Assembly (NCBI RefSeq): GCF_900585905.1
Contig: NZ_UTVH01000001.1
Span: 310,001 to 374,000, forward strand
Direction of reading: 5' to 3'
DNA from: Pseudomonas viridiflava
GTDB taxonomy: Bacteria > Pseudomonadota > Gammaproteobacteria > Pseudomonadales > Pseudomonadaceae
DNA length: 64,000 nt
The notes under the pieces are model-generated. The model was not told the DNA's origin, did not search any database, and saw only the letters and a program-made list of their open reading frames with translations. Each line of letters begins with the position of its first letter. Position 1 is the stretch's first letter. Shown piece after piece: positions 35,894 to 45,362 of this stretch. A program made the position numbers and the translations under genes.

Positions 35894-37096
35894 TCACAGG
35901 GCATTCCTGATGGTTTGCAGGTCGGCCACCTGGCGGGTGAACTCGGCGGCGGACACGCGTTGTGCCGGACGTGGCCGCAGGGCCTGACTGATGAGGCTGG
36001 TCGACTGCCGGGTCAGACGCGCGAGCACCTGCCATTGTTCGGCGACCACCAGGTGTTCGAAGCCGGGATGGCGCACCCGGGCACGCTGGAGAATATCGGC
36101 CTGAAGCGCACGCAGCAGGCTCTGTTCGCCGTGGCGCCTGCGCATAAATTCGGCGCTGGCACGCAGGTGCTCGCCGAGCTGACGCCTGCCGGTGGCCGCG
36201 GGTGCACGCAACGGGCCGCTGCGCAGGCTGGCTCTCCACAGGGCAAAGACCAGCAACAAGGCCAGGGTGATCAGCAGCAGGGGGAAGTGGCGCAGAATCA
36301 AACGTGCCAGGGTGTCGTGAAACGTGCGGACGATCATCGTGACGTCACTGTCCTGGGTCAGATACCACAGCAGCCAGGCATTGTCATAACGGCCAATCGC
36401 CTGGGTTTTCCACAGGTCGGCATCGGTCAGGACCGTGATCAGGCCAGCGCCATAAGGCAGTTGCAGCATGTGCGTGGCGTCTGCACTGTTGGCCCAGGAC
36501 TGGGCAAGGTCCTGCGGGTCGTCCAGGTGAAAACGCGTGTCGAAACTCATGTAGGCGGGCGCGTTTTCATTTTCCAGATACAGGCGTGTCAGCTCAGGCC
36601 ATGGGGTGGCAGCGTCCTCGTTGATCGGCACGCGCAACGGAATCATCGCGTGGGCGGCGGGAACGTCATCCTTGCGCAGATCCTTGCTGAGCCATTGCTG
36701 TAGTTGCAGGCGATCAAGCAGCAGATCGCCACTGTGCCCGGATTTTTCGTCCCACAACTGTTCAGCGACAAACAACAGGTGCCCGCCCGCGCGGGCCCAG
36801 CGCAGGACTCGATCCGCCTCGGCGGGCGTCATGTAGGTGCGGCTGTCGAGCCACAACAGGGTTTGGCTGCCCTGCGCCGGGTCGGGCAGGCTGGTTGCAG
36901 TTTCGGCCACGGTGACCGGTACGGCGCGCTGGCGTAAAAAATCCTCGGCGGCCAGCCAGGGGTTCGCACGCGCCTGAGGCGACGGGCCTTTGTCGACGAC
37001 CTCTTCATAACGCTCCAGGCGGCTGAACAGCATCAGTCCGCCAGCCGCGAGGACGCCTGCGATCAGCGCGATGATCAGCCAGATGCGCCGTGTCAT
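35894..37096 (-). CDS. DUF4350 membrane protein
   Basis: 400 residues. N-terminal membrane helix (LIIALIAGVLAAGGLMLF), a Rossmann-like periplasmic or cytoplasmic domain (LWLDSRTYMTPAEADRVLRWARAGGHLLF), then a second helix at about 260-285 (LLLITLALLLVFALW) and an Arg-rich C-terminus. Member of the MoxR-DUF58 operon set. Its start overlaps the DUF4129 stop by four bases. In the usual arrangement the MoxR gene follows right after its stop; here the stop is followed by nhaA on the other strand. Confidence 0.85.
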   Translation of the reverse strand: MTRRIWLIIALIAGVLAAGGLMLFSRLERYEEVVDKGPSPQARANPWLAAEDFLRQRAVPVTVAETATSLPDPAQGSQTLLWLDSRTYMTPAEADRVLRWARAGGHLLFVAEQLWDEKSGHSGDLLLDRLQLQQWLSKDLRKDDVPAAHAMIPLRVPINEDAATPWPELTRLYLENENAPAYMSFDTRFHLDDPQDLAQSWANSADATHMLQLPYGAGLITVLTDADLWKTQAIGRYDNAWLLWYLTQDSDVTMIVRTFHDTLARLILRHFPLLLITLALLLVFALWRASLRSGPLRAPAATGRRQLGEHLRASAEFMRRRHGEQSLLRALQADILQRARVRHPGFEHLVVAEQWQVLARLTRQSTSLISQALRPRPAQRVSAAEFTRQVADLQTIRNAL

Positions 37097-38664
37097 CGCT
37101 GCACCTGTGCTTCGAACAAGCGCCGCCAGCCGTCACACAGTTGCTGCTGAACGTCCCGCGTCGGCACTTGATGCCCATACGCCAGTGCCTGCCAGTGGTG
37201 GCTAAGGCTCAGGCTGAAAGCGTGCAGTTGCGGCTGGTCCAGTGCGGCCACCTGTTGCAGCACCTGACCTTCAGTGTCCGAGGCTTTCAACGGCAACTGA
37301 TGATCGTTGATCAGGCGACTGAGCAAGCCTCGATACAGCAGGCTCAGTGCCTGTCGTGGTTGTTCTGCCCAAAGCTGTTCGGCGCTGCCCGCCACATCGG
37401 CAGGCAGGCTCTGGGCGCTGACCTGCAGTCCGAACAGTTGCTCAGGTTGCGCACGCAGGCTCTTGCCACGCCGGGCCGCGGGTCGGACGAAGGTCGCGAT
37501 CCAGCTTTTGTAACGCCAGAGCGCAAGGCCCAGCAGGACGATGACGGCTGTCCAGAGCAGCACCTTGAGCCCCTGGGCAATCCAGGCGCCCAGTTGCAAC
37601 AGCCGGTTCAGCCAGGTGACGGGCCCGTTGCCAGGATCCGCCGCCGGTTTCCTGGGGTCGGCACGCTCAGGCAGGCGCCAGCCGGATGTGGTCTGCAGAG
37701 ACTTGAAAGGCGGTTGCTGCAACAGCGAGTTGATCCCCTGACGGGCGGCCTCGCTGGTCAATGGCTGCAGCAGCAGGCGCGCGCTGTCCGGGCCTGGCTC
37801 GTGCTCGGCCATCAGCGGCGCCGGGCAACTGAGCACCGGTGGCTGCTCGGCCCGCACGGGCGTCGGTGCTGTGCTCAGGGCCAGGCCCAGGCCGATCAGC
37901 AGCACATACGCGCTGCCGCTGATACGCTGGCGCAGACGGCGGAATACCAGTTCGATGTCCCAACCCTCCAGCACAGTGCGGCGGTTCAAATAGAGGGTAA
38001 AGCCGCAGGCGACATAGATCGGGCCCCAGAACACCAGCACCAGGGCATAAAACAGGTTGCTCAGATGCTCCAGCCATTTCAGCTCATCGCTGGTGCCGAG
38101 CTCCAGCAGCCAGTCCCAGCCCAGTTCCACCTGTTGCGGGATCAAGGCATAGAAGAGCACCAGCAGGCCGGTCCACAGCGCCATTTCCAGGGTTGAACCC
38201 ATCGCAGTCAGGCTGCGTGCGGCGCGTTGGTCCTTCTGGCTGAGTACCGCAATACGCTGGCTCAACGCCGCCCCGCTCAGTTGCTCCAGCTGCACGATGG
38301 GCAGAATGAAGCTGCGTGAAAGACTCAATCGGCGCCACGTCAGGCTGGCGAGAAGATGCGGGCGCAGGGTGCGAGCCCACTGCCTGAGGGCGTCGGCCAG
38401 GCTGGGTGCAGGATTGAACACGGCAGTGGACAGAATGATCAGCGGCAAACGCTCATACACCGGCTTGAGCCACCAGAACAGTAGAAACACCGCCGTCGGG
38501 TAGTCCCAGAGCAGCAGGCTGAGCAGGGTGAAGATCGGCAGGGTGACTGCGGCCCAACTCAGGGTCAGCAGACCACGATGCTCGCGCGCCAGCAGGACCC
38601 CAAGGTCGATGGCCTCCCAGGCTGTGCGCGGATGAATCGCCACACTGGCGTCAGTCAGGCGCAT
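37093..38664 (-). CDS. DUF4129 membrane protein
   Basis: 523 residues. Several membrane segments in the first 270 residues, a periplasmic stretch with Cys (EQPPVLSCPAPLM), one further helix at about 365-385 (VLLWTAVIVLLGLALW), and the DUF4129 C-terminal domain with QALSLLYRGLLSRL and HQLPLKASDTEGQ. Partner of the MoxR system; thought to act on envelope assembly, but the activity is unknown. Overlaps the SpoIIM-like gene by 14 bases. Confidence 0.85.
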   Translation of the reverse strand: MRLTDASVAIHPRTAWEAIDLGVLLAREHRGLLTLSWAAVTLPIFTLLSLLLWDYPTAVFLLFWWLKPVYERLPLIILSTAVFNPAPSLADALRQWARTLRPHLLASLTWRRLSLSRSFILPIVQLEQLSGAALSQRIAVLSQKDQRAARSLTAMGSTLEMALWTGLLVLFYALIPQQVELGWDWLLELGTSDELKWLEHLSNLFYALVLVFWGPIYVACGFTLYLNRRTVLEGWDIELVFRRLRQRISGSAYVLLIGLGLALSTAPTPVRAEQPPVLSCPAPLMAEHEPGPDSARLLLQPLTSEAARQGINSLLQQPPFKSLQTTSGWRLPERADPRKPAADPGNGPVTWLNRLLQLGAWIAQGLKVLLWTAVIVLLGLALWRYKSWIATFVRPAARRGKSLRAQPEQLFGLQVSAQSLPADVAGSAEQLWAEQPRQALSLLYRGLLSRLINDHQLPLKASDTEGQVLQQVAALDQPQLHAFSLSLSHHWQALAYGHQVPTRDVQQQLCDGWRRLFEAQVQR

Positions 38665-39631
38665 GCTGATGCCTGCCAGCGCACAGCAGATAGGCGATCA
38701 CCAGCGCCCAGAGCACGGCACCTGTCGCATATTTGATCGCAGGCTGCGGCCAGGTCATCGCCGACCAGTACGCCTCGATGAATGCGGCAATCAGCAGCAG
38801 CACCAGCACGCCATAGATCAGCTGCATGCTGGTGCGGGCCGCCTGCCGTAAGGCTTCGCCCCGCGTTCGGGCTCCGGGGTCGACCAGTGCCCAACCCAGT
38901 TTCAGACCTGCTGCGCCAGCCAGGGCGATGGCGGTCAGCTCGAAAGCGCCATGACCGATGACGAATGACCAGAACGTCCCGCCTGAGCCGGTGGCGCTCA
39001 GGTATCCGGCGACTGCACCGATGGTCAGGCCGTTGTAGAGCAGGAAGAACAGACTGCCCAGGCCGAAGAACAGCCCTGTTGCAAAGGTCTGGAAGGCGAT
39101 GCTGATGTTATTGAGGATGTAATAGCCGAACATCATCCAGTCATCTTCGGCGGCACGCTCCAGCGCCTGGCCGATGCGCGAGGCGTGCGGGTCATACATG
39201 GCCTGCATCTGCGTGACTTCCTGCGGTTCGAGCAGGCTGTAGATCAGGTCGGGAAAGCCATACACCAGCAGGCCCATAGTGATCAGGCTGCCAAAGAAGA
39301 GCAGGGCGGCGATGCTCACCAGGCGCCATTCGCTGCGCACGACACGTGGAAATCCGGCCAGAAGGAAACCCAGTATCTGTGGCCCGAGCGGACGGCGATG
39401 GCGATACAGCTGCTGATGGCCGCGCAGGGCCAGCTGATGCAGAGGATCAATCAAATGGCTGCTGTAACCCCGGGCTTCGGCCAGCGCCAGATGGCTGCAG
39501 AGGCGTCGATAATCGCGGCTGAAAGGGTCGTCGGACGATGCTGGTACCTGGCCTTTTTCCAGCGCGTCAAGTTGCCTGGCAAAGTGTTGCCACCGAGCCC
39601 TGTGTTTCAGCTCGAACAGGCTCTGCTTCAT
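38651..39631 (-). CDS. SpoIIM-like (stage II sporulation protein M family) membrane protein
   Basis: 326 residues with five to six C-terminal membrane helices. The family region is GLFFGLGSLFFLLYNGLTIGAVAGYL followed by FVIGHGAFELTAIALAGAAGLKLG. In pseudomonads this protein belongs to the MoxR-DUF58 operon and has nothing to do with sporulation. Four-base overlap with the RDD gene upstream. Confidence 0.87.
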   Translation of the reverse strand: MKQSLFELKHRARWQHFARQLDALEKGQVPASSDDPFSRDYRRLCSHLALAEARGYSSHLIDPLHQLALRGHQQLYRHRRPLGPQILGFLLAGFPRVVRSEWRLVSIAALLFFGSLITMGLLVYGFPDLIYSLLEPQEVTQMQAMYDPHASRIGQALERAAEDDWMMFGYYILNNISIAFQTFATGLFFGLGSLFFLLYNGLTIGAVAGYLSATGSGGTFWSFVIGHGAFELTAIALAGAAGLKLGWALVDPGARTRGEALRQAARTSMQLIYGVLVLLLIAAFIEAYWSAMTWPQPAIKYATGAVLWALVIAYLLCAGRHQHAPD

Positions 39632-40365
39632 GTCGGCCCCAGCAGGCCACGGGCGATGCCGTTGAGCCGTGTCAACGCCAGCTCGGGCCGGGCCTGAAGC
39701 GGTGCGGCCAGAATCGAGGCCAGCTCTTCGCTGCGTTCGGGAGACAATTCCACCTGTCGATGGGCAAAACCGAGAATCGCGCGCTGCTCCTCCAGCTCAA
39801 GCACAAAAGGCGGGCTCAGGGGTGTGGCAGCCGGGAGCGAGAGCCTTGGCGCAGGCGGTTGGCAGTAAACCACCAGGGTCGCAGCGGCACTGTCGCCGAG
39901 GCGTTTGAACTGCGAATGCTGCAGGCAACTGACAGCGCCCAGGCCGTAACCGAAGGGCAGCATGTCGACCACGCGCAGCAGATTGCGAATCAATGAGGCG
40001 GACCAGCCAATCGGTGTGCCGTCATCATGGATGACCTGCAGGCCCATGATCCGTTTACCCGGCGTGCGTCCCTGATTCAACACCTCGAACAGCACCATGT
40101 ACCACCAGGTCACCAGAAACAGCGCCAGTGTACTCAGGCCCGCGCCGAGGCTGGCAAACAGGCTGAAGAGGAAAAACAGTGCCGCCACAAGCGCTGCACG
40201 AATGCCCAGATCGATAGCAAATGCCAGCGCACGCACGACCAGACCGGCCGGGCGCAGGAGCAGATCGATGCCTTCCGGAGTTTCGATCCGGCTGCGGTTG
40301 TCCAGTGGCGCGCGCAGCGGCGCGCGAGCGGCTGCAGTGCGTGGCATGGCGTGCGGGGATGGCAT
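39628..40365 (-). CDS. RDD-family membrane protein
   Basis: About 245 residues; first gene of the operon. RDD signature: VVRALAFAIDLGIRAALVAALFFLF with charged residues flanking the helix, and GRTPGKRIMGLQVIHDDG. Three helices. RDD proteins have been linked to ion transport in some bacteria. Start uncertain: ATG 40365 has no clear ribosome site; an upstream TTG (40425) is possible. Confidence 0.82.
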   Translation of the reverse strand: MPSPHAMPRTAAARAPLRAPLDNRSRIETPEGIDLLLRPAGLVVRALAFAIDLGIRAALVAALFFLFSLFASLGAGLSTLALFLVTWWYMVLFEVLNQGRTPGKRIMGLQVIHDDGTPIGWSASLIRNLLRVVDMLPFGYGLGAVSCLQHSQFKRLGDSAAATLVVYCQPPAPRLSLPAATPLSPPFVLELEEQRAILGFAHRQVELSPERSEELASILAAPLQARPELALTRLNGIARGLLGPT

Positions 40366-40544
40366 GGTGGGAAAGAACGCCTGAAAGCAAAGCCTGATGC
40401 TAGCCACCACCGCCCGGCTAAGCAACTGGACGATTGCCCGCCAGGGTGTAGGAACGATTTGAATTTCTTGCCGGGAGGCGCCTGATTAGCCTTATGCCCT
40501 GGTCAGGCTCTACACTTCGGCCGAATTCTGTTCAGGACCAACCC

Positions 40545-41975
40545 GTGAATTCCAGCATTTTCTGGTACGACTACGAAACCACCGGGATCAACCCGCGCAG
40601 CGATCGCGCGCTGCAGATGGCCGGCATCCGCACGGACGTCGATCTCAATGAAATCGAACCGCCGGTCAATATCTATTGTCAGCCCAGCGACGACATCCTG
40701 CCGCACCCGGCGGCGTGCGTGATCACCGGCATTACCCCGGATCGGCTGGCCGCGCAGGGCCTGAGCGAGGCCGATTTCATGACCCGTGTGCATGCCCAGC
40801 TGGCGGCGCCAGGCACGTGCGGCGCCGGTTACAACACCCTGCGTTTCGATGACGAAGTCACCCGGTACAGCCTGTATCGCAATTTTTTCGATCCTTATGC
40901 GCGGGAATGGCAGGGTGGTAATAGCCGCTGGGATCTGATTGACGTGGTGCGCGCTGCCTATGCATTGCGTCCCGAAGGTATTGTCTGGCCTGAAGACGAC
41001 GGCCGGGTAACGCTCAAACTGGAACGGCTCACCGCCGCCAATGGCATCGCCCACGGCCAGGCCCATGACGCGCTGTCGGATGTGCGCGCCACCATTGCCC
41101 TTGCGCGCCTGGTTCGCGAAAAACAGCCACGTCTTTATGCGTACCTGTTCGGCCTGCGCAGCAAGCAGCAGGTGCAAGAGCAGATCCAGCTGATGCAGCC
41201 GCTGGTTCACATCTCCGGACGCTTCTCTGCTGCCCGGCATTATCTGGGCGTGGTCTTGCCGCTGGCCTGGCACCCGCAGAACCGCAATGCGCTGATCGTC
41301 TGCGACCTGCAGCATGATCCCCGGCCGTTGCTGGAAGAGGACGCGGACACCTTGCGTCAGCGCCTGTATACCCGTCGCGAAGAACTGGCGGAAGGTCAAC
41401 TGCCGGTCCCGCTCAAACTGCTGCATATCAATCGCTGCCCGGTGATTGCGCCGTTGAAGGTCTTGCGTCATGAAGACCAACAGCGTCTTCAACTGGACAT
41501 GACCGTATTCAGTGAGCGCGCCCGGCGACTTGTTGAGGGACAGGCGCTGTGGCAGCCCAAACTGACGACGGTTTACAGTGGCGATGAATTTGCGGTCAGC
41601 GAGGATCCTGAACAACAGCTGTATGACGGCTTTATTAATGATCGCGATCGTCGTCTTTGCGAACAAGTTCGCAGTGCCGAGCCTGATCAGTTGGCCACTC
41701 AGCGCTGGCCGTTCGATGATGAACGCCTGCCGGAATTATTGTTTCGTTACCGCGCACGTAATTTCAACGACACACTGACGTCCGAGGAACAACAGCGCTG
41801 GCTTAGTTTTTGTAGGAAACGTCTGACAATGCCGGAATATGGCGCGCCTAATACATTGCAAAGTTTTACCGCGGCGCTGGCTGAGTTATCGTTAAACGCG
41901 ACGCCAGCGCAGCTGGGCGTGCTGCGTCAATGGCAGCAACATGTCGATGATGTGCGTGAGCGGCTGGGAGTTTGA
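40545..41975 (+). CDS. sbcB: Exodeoxyribonuclease I (SbcB)
   Basis: 476 residues. 3'-5' single-strand DNA exonuclease for recombination and mismatch repair. DEDDh motifs: FWYDYETTGINP at the N-terminus, NTLRFDDEVTRYSLYRNFFDPY, and HDALSDVRATIALARL; SH3-like and helical domains follow. GTG start at 40545 with CAGGA upstream, since the protein normally begins just before FWYDYETTG. Followed by a terminator shared with mvaT. Confidence 0.95.
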   Translation: MNSSIFWYDYETTGINPRSDRALQMAGIRTDVDLNEIEPPVNIYCQPSDDILPHPAACVITGITPDRLAAQGLSEADFMTRVHAQLAAPGTCGAGYNTLRFDDEVTRYSLYRNFFDPYAREWQGGNSRWDLIDVVRAAYALRPEGIVWPEDDGRVTLKLERLTAANGIAHGQAHDALSDVRATIALARLVREKQPRLYAYLFGLRSKQQVQEQIQLMQPLVHISGRFSAARHYLGVVLPLAWHPQNRNALIVCDLQHDPRPLLEEDADTLRQRLYTRREELAEGQLPVPLKLLHINRCPVIAPLKVLRHEDQQRLQLDMTVFSERARRLVEGQALWQPKLTTVYSGDEFAVSEDPEQQLYDGFINDRDRRLCEQVRSAEPDQLATQRWPFDDERLPELLFRYRARNFNDTLTSEEQQRWLSFCRKRLTMPEYGAPNTLQSFTAALAELSLNATPAQLGVLRQWQQHVDDVRERLGV

Positions 41976-42007
41976 AGGGCTGAGCACGGCCAATCTGCAG
42001 GCATTAA

Positions 42008-42031
42008 AAAACGCCAGATGACTGGCGTTTT
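42008..42031. terminator. Bidirectional terminator between sbcB and mvaT
   Basis: AAAACGCCAG, loop ATGA, CTGGCGTTTT: perfect ten-base stem including the A/T runs, suited to stop both convergent transcripts. Confidence 0.9.
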
Positions 42032-42063
42032 CTGGTGGAGCGCGAAGCAGCAAACCTGTGGGG

Positions 42064-42444
42064 TTAGCCCAGCAGAGTTGCCCAGCCTTCTACTTCGTCG
42101 CCGCCCCACTTGGCTTTCCACTCTTTCAGCGTCTTGTGGTTGCCACCTTTGGTTTCGATGACTTCGCCATTGTGCGGGTTCTTGTACTGCTTGACCTTGC
42201 GCGCACGCTTGGTGCCGGTGGCTTTTACCGGGGCGCCGCGAGTGGACTTGCCAACTTTGGCTTCAGGGTCCAGCAGCGCGATGATGTCACGCAGCGACTT
42301 CTGATACTCACCCATCAAGGTGCGCAGTTTGCCTTCGAATTCCAGTTCGGTTTGCAGTTTGTCGTCTTGGGACAGGTTCTTCAAACGCGCTTGCAGTTCT
42401 TTGATAGCTTCTTCTGTTGCGCGGTATTCGTTGATCAGGGACAT
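42064..42444 (-). CDS. mvaT: MvaT, H-NS-like xenogeneic silencer
   Basis: 126 residues. N-terminal coiled-coil oligomerisation region (INEYRATEEAIKELQARLKNLSQ) and C-terminal DNA-binding part with KQYKNPHNGEVIETKGGNHKTLKEWK. MvaT binds A/T-rich DNA and silences foreign genes, so it is relevant to the lower-G+C secretion locus in this window. ATG 42444 follows AAGGTG; an ATG two codons earlier is possible. Confidence 0.96.
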   Translation of the reverse strand: MSLINEYRATEEAIKELQARLKNLSQDDKLQTELEFEGKLRTLMGEYQKSLRDIIALLDPEAKVGKSTRGAPVKATGTKRARKVKQYKNPHNGEVIETKGGNHKTLKEWKAKWGGDEVEGWATLLG

Positions 42445-42798
42445 GAGCACACCTTATGTCGAGGAGAGTGAGAGACAGTGGGGCAATAATAGTCATGCCC
42501 AGTGGGCAAGTAAACATTAAAGAAATGTTTATTTGAATCATGCGGCCGTTATAGCGCACCTGTCGTGCAGCGCCGCAAACTAGAGCCGCAGGCTAACGCG
42601 CTTGAAAGAGTATGGCCTTTAAGTGTTATCAACGCGGCGTGCGTCATCCTGACGCAGCACAAACGCGGTGTTGGCTCTGGCGGGTTTGGCCAAAGAGCGT
42701 ACCTGATTCAAGCGGGCAGACCGCTGCACGCCAGTACTGCAGTTTTGCCGCGCAGCCGTTAGAATGGCGGCCTTAGCGAAGTTCTGGAGTTTCCCCTA
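42445..42798. other. Gene-free stretch mvaT / purU
   Basis: Divergent regulatory region. Just upstream of mvaT it is A/T-rich (TAAACATTAAAGAAATGTTTATT), with the partial palindrome AAACATT/AATGTTT that could be bound by MvaT itself. No gene seen. Confidence 0.5.
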
Positions 42799-43650
42799 AT
42801 GCGCACTTTTCGTCTGGTGATTTCTTGCCCGGACCGCGTTGGCATCGTCGCCAAAGTGAGTAACTTTCTGGCGTCTCACAATGGCTGGATCACTGAAGCA
42901 AGCCATCACTCCGACAATCTGAGTGGCTGGTTCTTCATGCGTCACGAAATGCGTGCCGATACGCTGCCCTTTGATCTGCAGGCCTTTCGCGAGGCTTTCG
43001 CGCCCATCGCCGAAGAGTTCGCAATGGACTGGCGCATCACTGATTCTGCGCAGAAGAAACGCGTGGTGCTGATGGCCAGTCGTGAGTCCCACTGCCTGGC
43101 CGACCTCCTGCATCGCTGGCACAGCGACGAGCTGGACTGCGAGATCGCCTGCGTGATCTCCAACCACCAGGACCTGCGCAGCATGGTCGAGTGGCATGGC
43201 ATCCCTTACCACCACGTGCCGGTCAATCCGGCTGACAAGGAACCGGCGTTTGCCGAGGTCTCGCGTCTGGTTGCCTACCATCAGGCCGATGTCGTGGTGC
43301 TGGCGCGTTACATGCAGATCCTGCCGCCCGAGCTGTGCCGCCAGTACGCCCACCAGGTGATCAATATCCACCACAGCTTCCTGCCTTCGTTCGTCGGCGC
43401 CAAACCGTATCACCAGGCGTCACTGCGTGGCGTCAAGCTGATCGGCGCCACCTGCCACTACGTGACCGAAGAGTTGGACGCCGGCCCGATCATCGAGCAG
43501 GACGTGGTGCGTGTCAGCCACAGTGACAGCATCGAGAACATGGTACGTTTCGGTCGCGACGTGGAGAAAATGGTGCTGGCCCGCGGCCTGCGCTACCACC
43601 TCGAGGACCGGGTGCTGGTGCATGACAACAAGACCGTGGTATTCGACTAG
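42799..43650 (+). CDS. purU: Formyltetrahydrofolate deformylase PurU
   Basis: 283 residues. N-terminal ACT-like domain (RLVISCPDRVGIVAKVSNFLASHNGWI) and a formyltransferase-type hydrolase domain with INIHHSFLPSFVGAKPYHQA and GATCHYVTEELDAGPIIEQD (catalytic Asn, His and Asp). It hydrolyses 10-formyl-THF to formate and THF. Followed by a long hairpin. Confidence 0.95.
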   Translation: MRTFRLVISCPDRVGIVAKVSNFLASHNGWITEASHHSDNLSGWFFMRHEMRADTLPFDLQAFREAFAPIAEEFAMDWRITDSAQKKRVVLMASRESHCLADLLHRWHSDELDCEIACVISNHQDLRSMVEWHGIPYHHVPVNPADKEPAFAEVSRLVAYHQADVVVLARYMQILPPELCRQYAHQVINIHHSFLPSFVGAKPYHQASLRGVKLIGATCHYVTEELDAGPIIEQDVVRVSHSDSIENMVRFGRDVEKMVLARGLRYHLEDRVLVHDNKTVVFD

Positions 43651-43661
43651 TCACCTGTCGG

Positions 43662-43700
43662 CGCAACCCGGTGCTGTCGTCGAGGCAGCACCGGGTTGCG
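43662..43700 (+). terminator. Strong hairpin after purU
   Basis: Perfect 15-base arms CGCAACCCGGTGCTG and CAGCACCGGGTTGCG with a nine-base loop, 12 bases after the purU stop. The T-run is weak (TTACCC), but stem strength supports termination. Confidence 0.8.
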
Positions 43701-43741
43701 TTACCCTCGGGTCATCAATCATCGCCGCGTGGTGCCCGATC

Positions 43742-43921
43742 ATGACCGATCCCCTCGATAAAGCCACCGCCACAGCGCCCCCCACTCTTGGTGAAGGCTG
43801 CCTCAGTCGCTATGACCCTGACGCCTTGACGGCAGAAGATGGCGCTGACTTTTCTGCAGCGGCCGACCTCTGGCGTGCCACTCAGCAGCAGGACGCTGAG
43901 CCAGCCGTCAAGCCTGATTGA
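43742..43921 (+). CDS. Small acidic hypothetical protein
   Basis: 59 residues, rich in Asp, Glu and Ala (TLGEGCLSRYDPDALTAEDGADFSAAADLW), without membrane segment. Not recognised. The tail overlaps the 3' end of the opposite membrane-protein gene by 14 bases. Composition is that of a real small cytoplasmic protein; evidence is limited to frame and codon use. Confidence 0.5.
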   Translation: MTDPLDKATATAPPTLGEGCLSRYDPDALTAEDGADFSAAADLWRATQQQDAEPAVKPD

Positions 43922-44903
43922 AGCGCATCAGCCGCTTGAGCAGTGGCTTGCCCACCATCAGCAGGAAAATCGGGCCACCGACCACCAGGTAAAAGTAGTA
44001 GGTGACTGCGCGCCAGATCAGGATCGCCGCCGCTGCCGTGGATTTGCCGACCATGGGCGCCAGCAGCGCAGCCGAGGTCAATTCGGCCGTACCGGCGCCG
44101 CCTGGCAACAGGCTGAATTGCCCGGCGGTGAGTGAAAGCATCTGGATCAGGAAGGTCCAGGCCCATTGCACGTTGGCCCCAAGCCCCTGTAGCGCAAGGT
44201 AGAGAATGCTGTAGCGCAGCCCCCAGTGCACGCACGTCAGGGCAAATACCGCGAGCAGGCGTTGACGCGGCATCTTCCAGGTTTCCGCCAGCGCATCACG
44301 AAAGTGCAGGACCTTGCGCGCCCAGCGGCGGCAAGTACTGGCCTTGGCGTTGAAGCGCCGCAGCACGCGCCCGTTGAATTTGATGACCTGACGGTGGAAG
44401 CGGGCAAAGCCGATGAACAGGCTCAGGCTGCCAACGACCAGAACCGCGCTGAACCCCAGCAGCCATTCCATGCGCTCGCTCAGGCTGTGAAACAGCGCAT
44501 AAAACATGATCCCGACCAGCGCCAGGAGAAAGAACAACAGGTCGCTGAGTTGATCGGTGGCAAACACGGCACTGCCTTTGGCCGCGCCGACGCCATTGCG
44601 CGACAGCACCGCCATCAGTGTCAACGGCCCGCCGCTGCCGCCGGGTGTCGCGCAGTAGGCAAATTCGCTGGCCATGATCAGGCCCAGGCTTTTGCTGACG
44701 GTCAGCTGCCGGGCACTTTCACCCAGCAGCAGACGCATACGCAGGGTGTTGAGGCCCCAGCACAGGATGATCATGCCGTACATGGCCATCAGCAGCGGGA
44801 ACGGGAAACTGCGCAGGCGCTGGAAAATGTCACCGCCACCCAGCAGCAACGGGATCAGTACGGCAGCCAGCAGGCCCGCCGCCAGCCAGGCGATGCGCTT
44901 CAT
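43908..44903 (-). CDS. UPF0104 / lysylphosphatidylglycerol-synthase-TM-like membrane protein
   Basis: 331 residues with about eight membrane helices. Family blocks: ASEFAYCATPGGSGGPL, FATDQLSDLLFFLLALVG and GQFSLLPGGAGTAELTSAALL. These proteins resemble the flippase half of MprF without the synthase domain and are called YbhN-like; substrate unknown. Start at ATG 44903 with AGGGT upstream; the frame continues 21 codons upstream without a better site. Confidence 0.85.
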   Translation of the reverse strand: MKRIAWLAAGLLAAVLIPLLLGGGDIFQRLRSFPFPLLMAMYGMIILCWGLNTLRMRLLLGESARQLTVSKSLGLIMASEFAYCATPGGSGGPLTLMAVLSRNGVGAAKGSAVFATDQLSDLLFFLLALVGIMFYALFHSLSERMEWLLGFSAVLVVGSLSLFIGFARFHRQVIKFNGRVLRRFNAKASTCRRWARKVLHFRDALAETWKMPRQRLLAVFALTCVHWGLRYSILYLALQGLGANVQWAWTFLIQMLSLTAGQFSLLPGGAGTAELTSAALLAPMVGKSTAAAAILIWRAVTYYFYLVVGGPIFLLMVGKPLLKRLMRFNQA

Positions 44904-45362
44904 ATCGTGACCCTGCAAGCGTTCGGCTGGCGGGACAGGCGCAGGCTGCGCTCGGTTTGCTTGCAATGCATCGAATGTTCTCGAGGATTTACGCGGCGCC
45001 GCATCCTTGCAACTGAATCAGTCGGGGGCGCCTGTGAGAGGGTCGGACAACGTCAGATTCCGGGGCAACATGATGCAGAACCTTGCTGACGCGGGGCAAG
45101 CTTTCATGAAGTGAAGGCGTGGCCGAGCGAAAATGCACCTGTATAGAGGGCATTAAAGGGCCTGAGTTTCGAAGGGGTCGTCAGATTGTCGTCACCGCCT
45201 TGCCAGCGCGCGGGCAAGTGGGCGGCATCGAAGGCCGTTGTCAGGCACTGACTGCGCGCGCAGAGGCCTGGGCCAGAGCGGTTGGCGCTGGGTGATGGTC
45301 CTCATTGCTGCAGGCTCATCGACCCAGGTAACACCGGCCCCAAGAGGCCGTTTTTTTCTGCC
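44904..45362. other. 459-bp gene-free stretch with orphan plus-strand terminator
   Basis: No protein frame is convincing here. Near the right end a terminator-like hairpin faces right (45335-45357) although both neighbouring genes run left, so a short plus-strand RNA is possible. Confidence 0.45.
45335..45357 (+). terminator. Orphan plus-strand terminator-like hairpin
   Basis: CGGCC, loop CCAAGA, GGCCG, then seven T. The short stem and T-run fit an intrinsic terminator only on the plus strand. It ends five bases before the chemoreceptor stop codon on the other strand. Confidence 0.5.
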
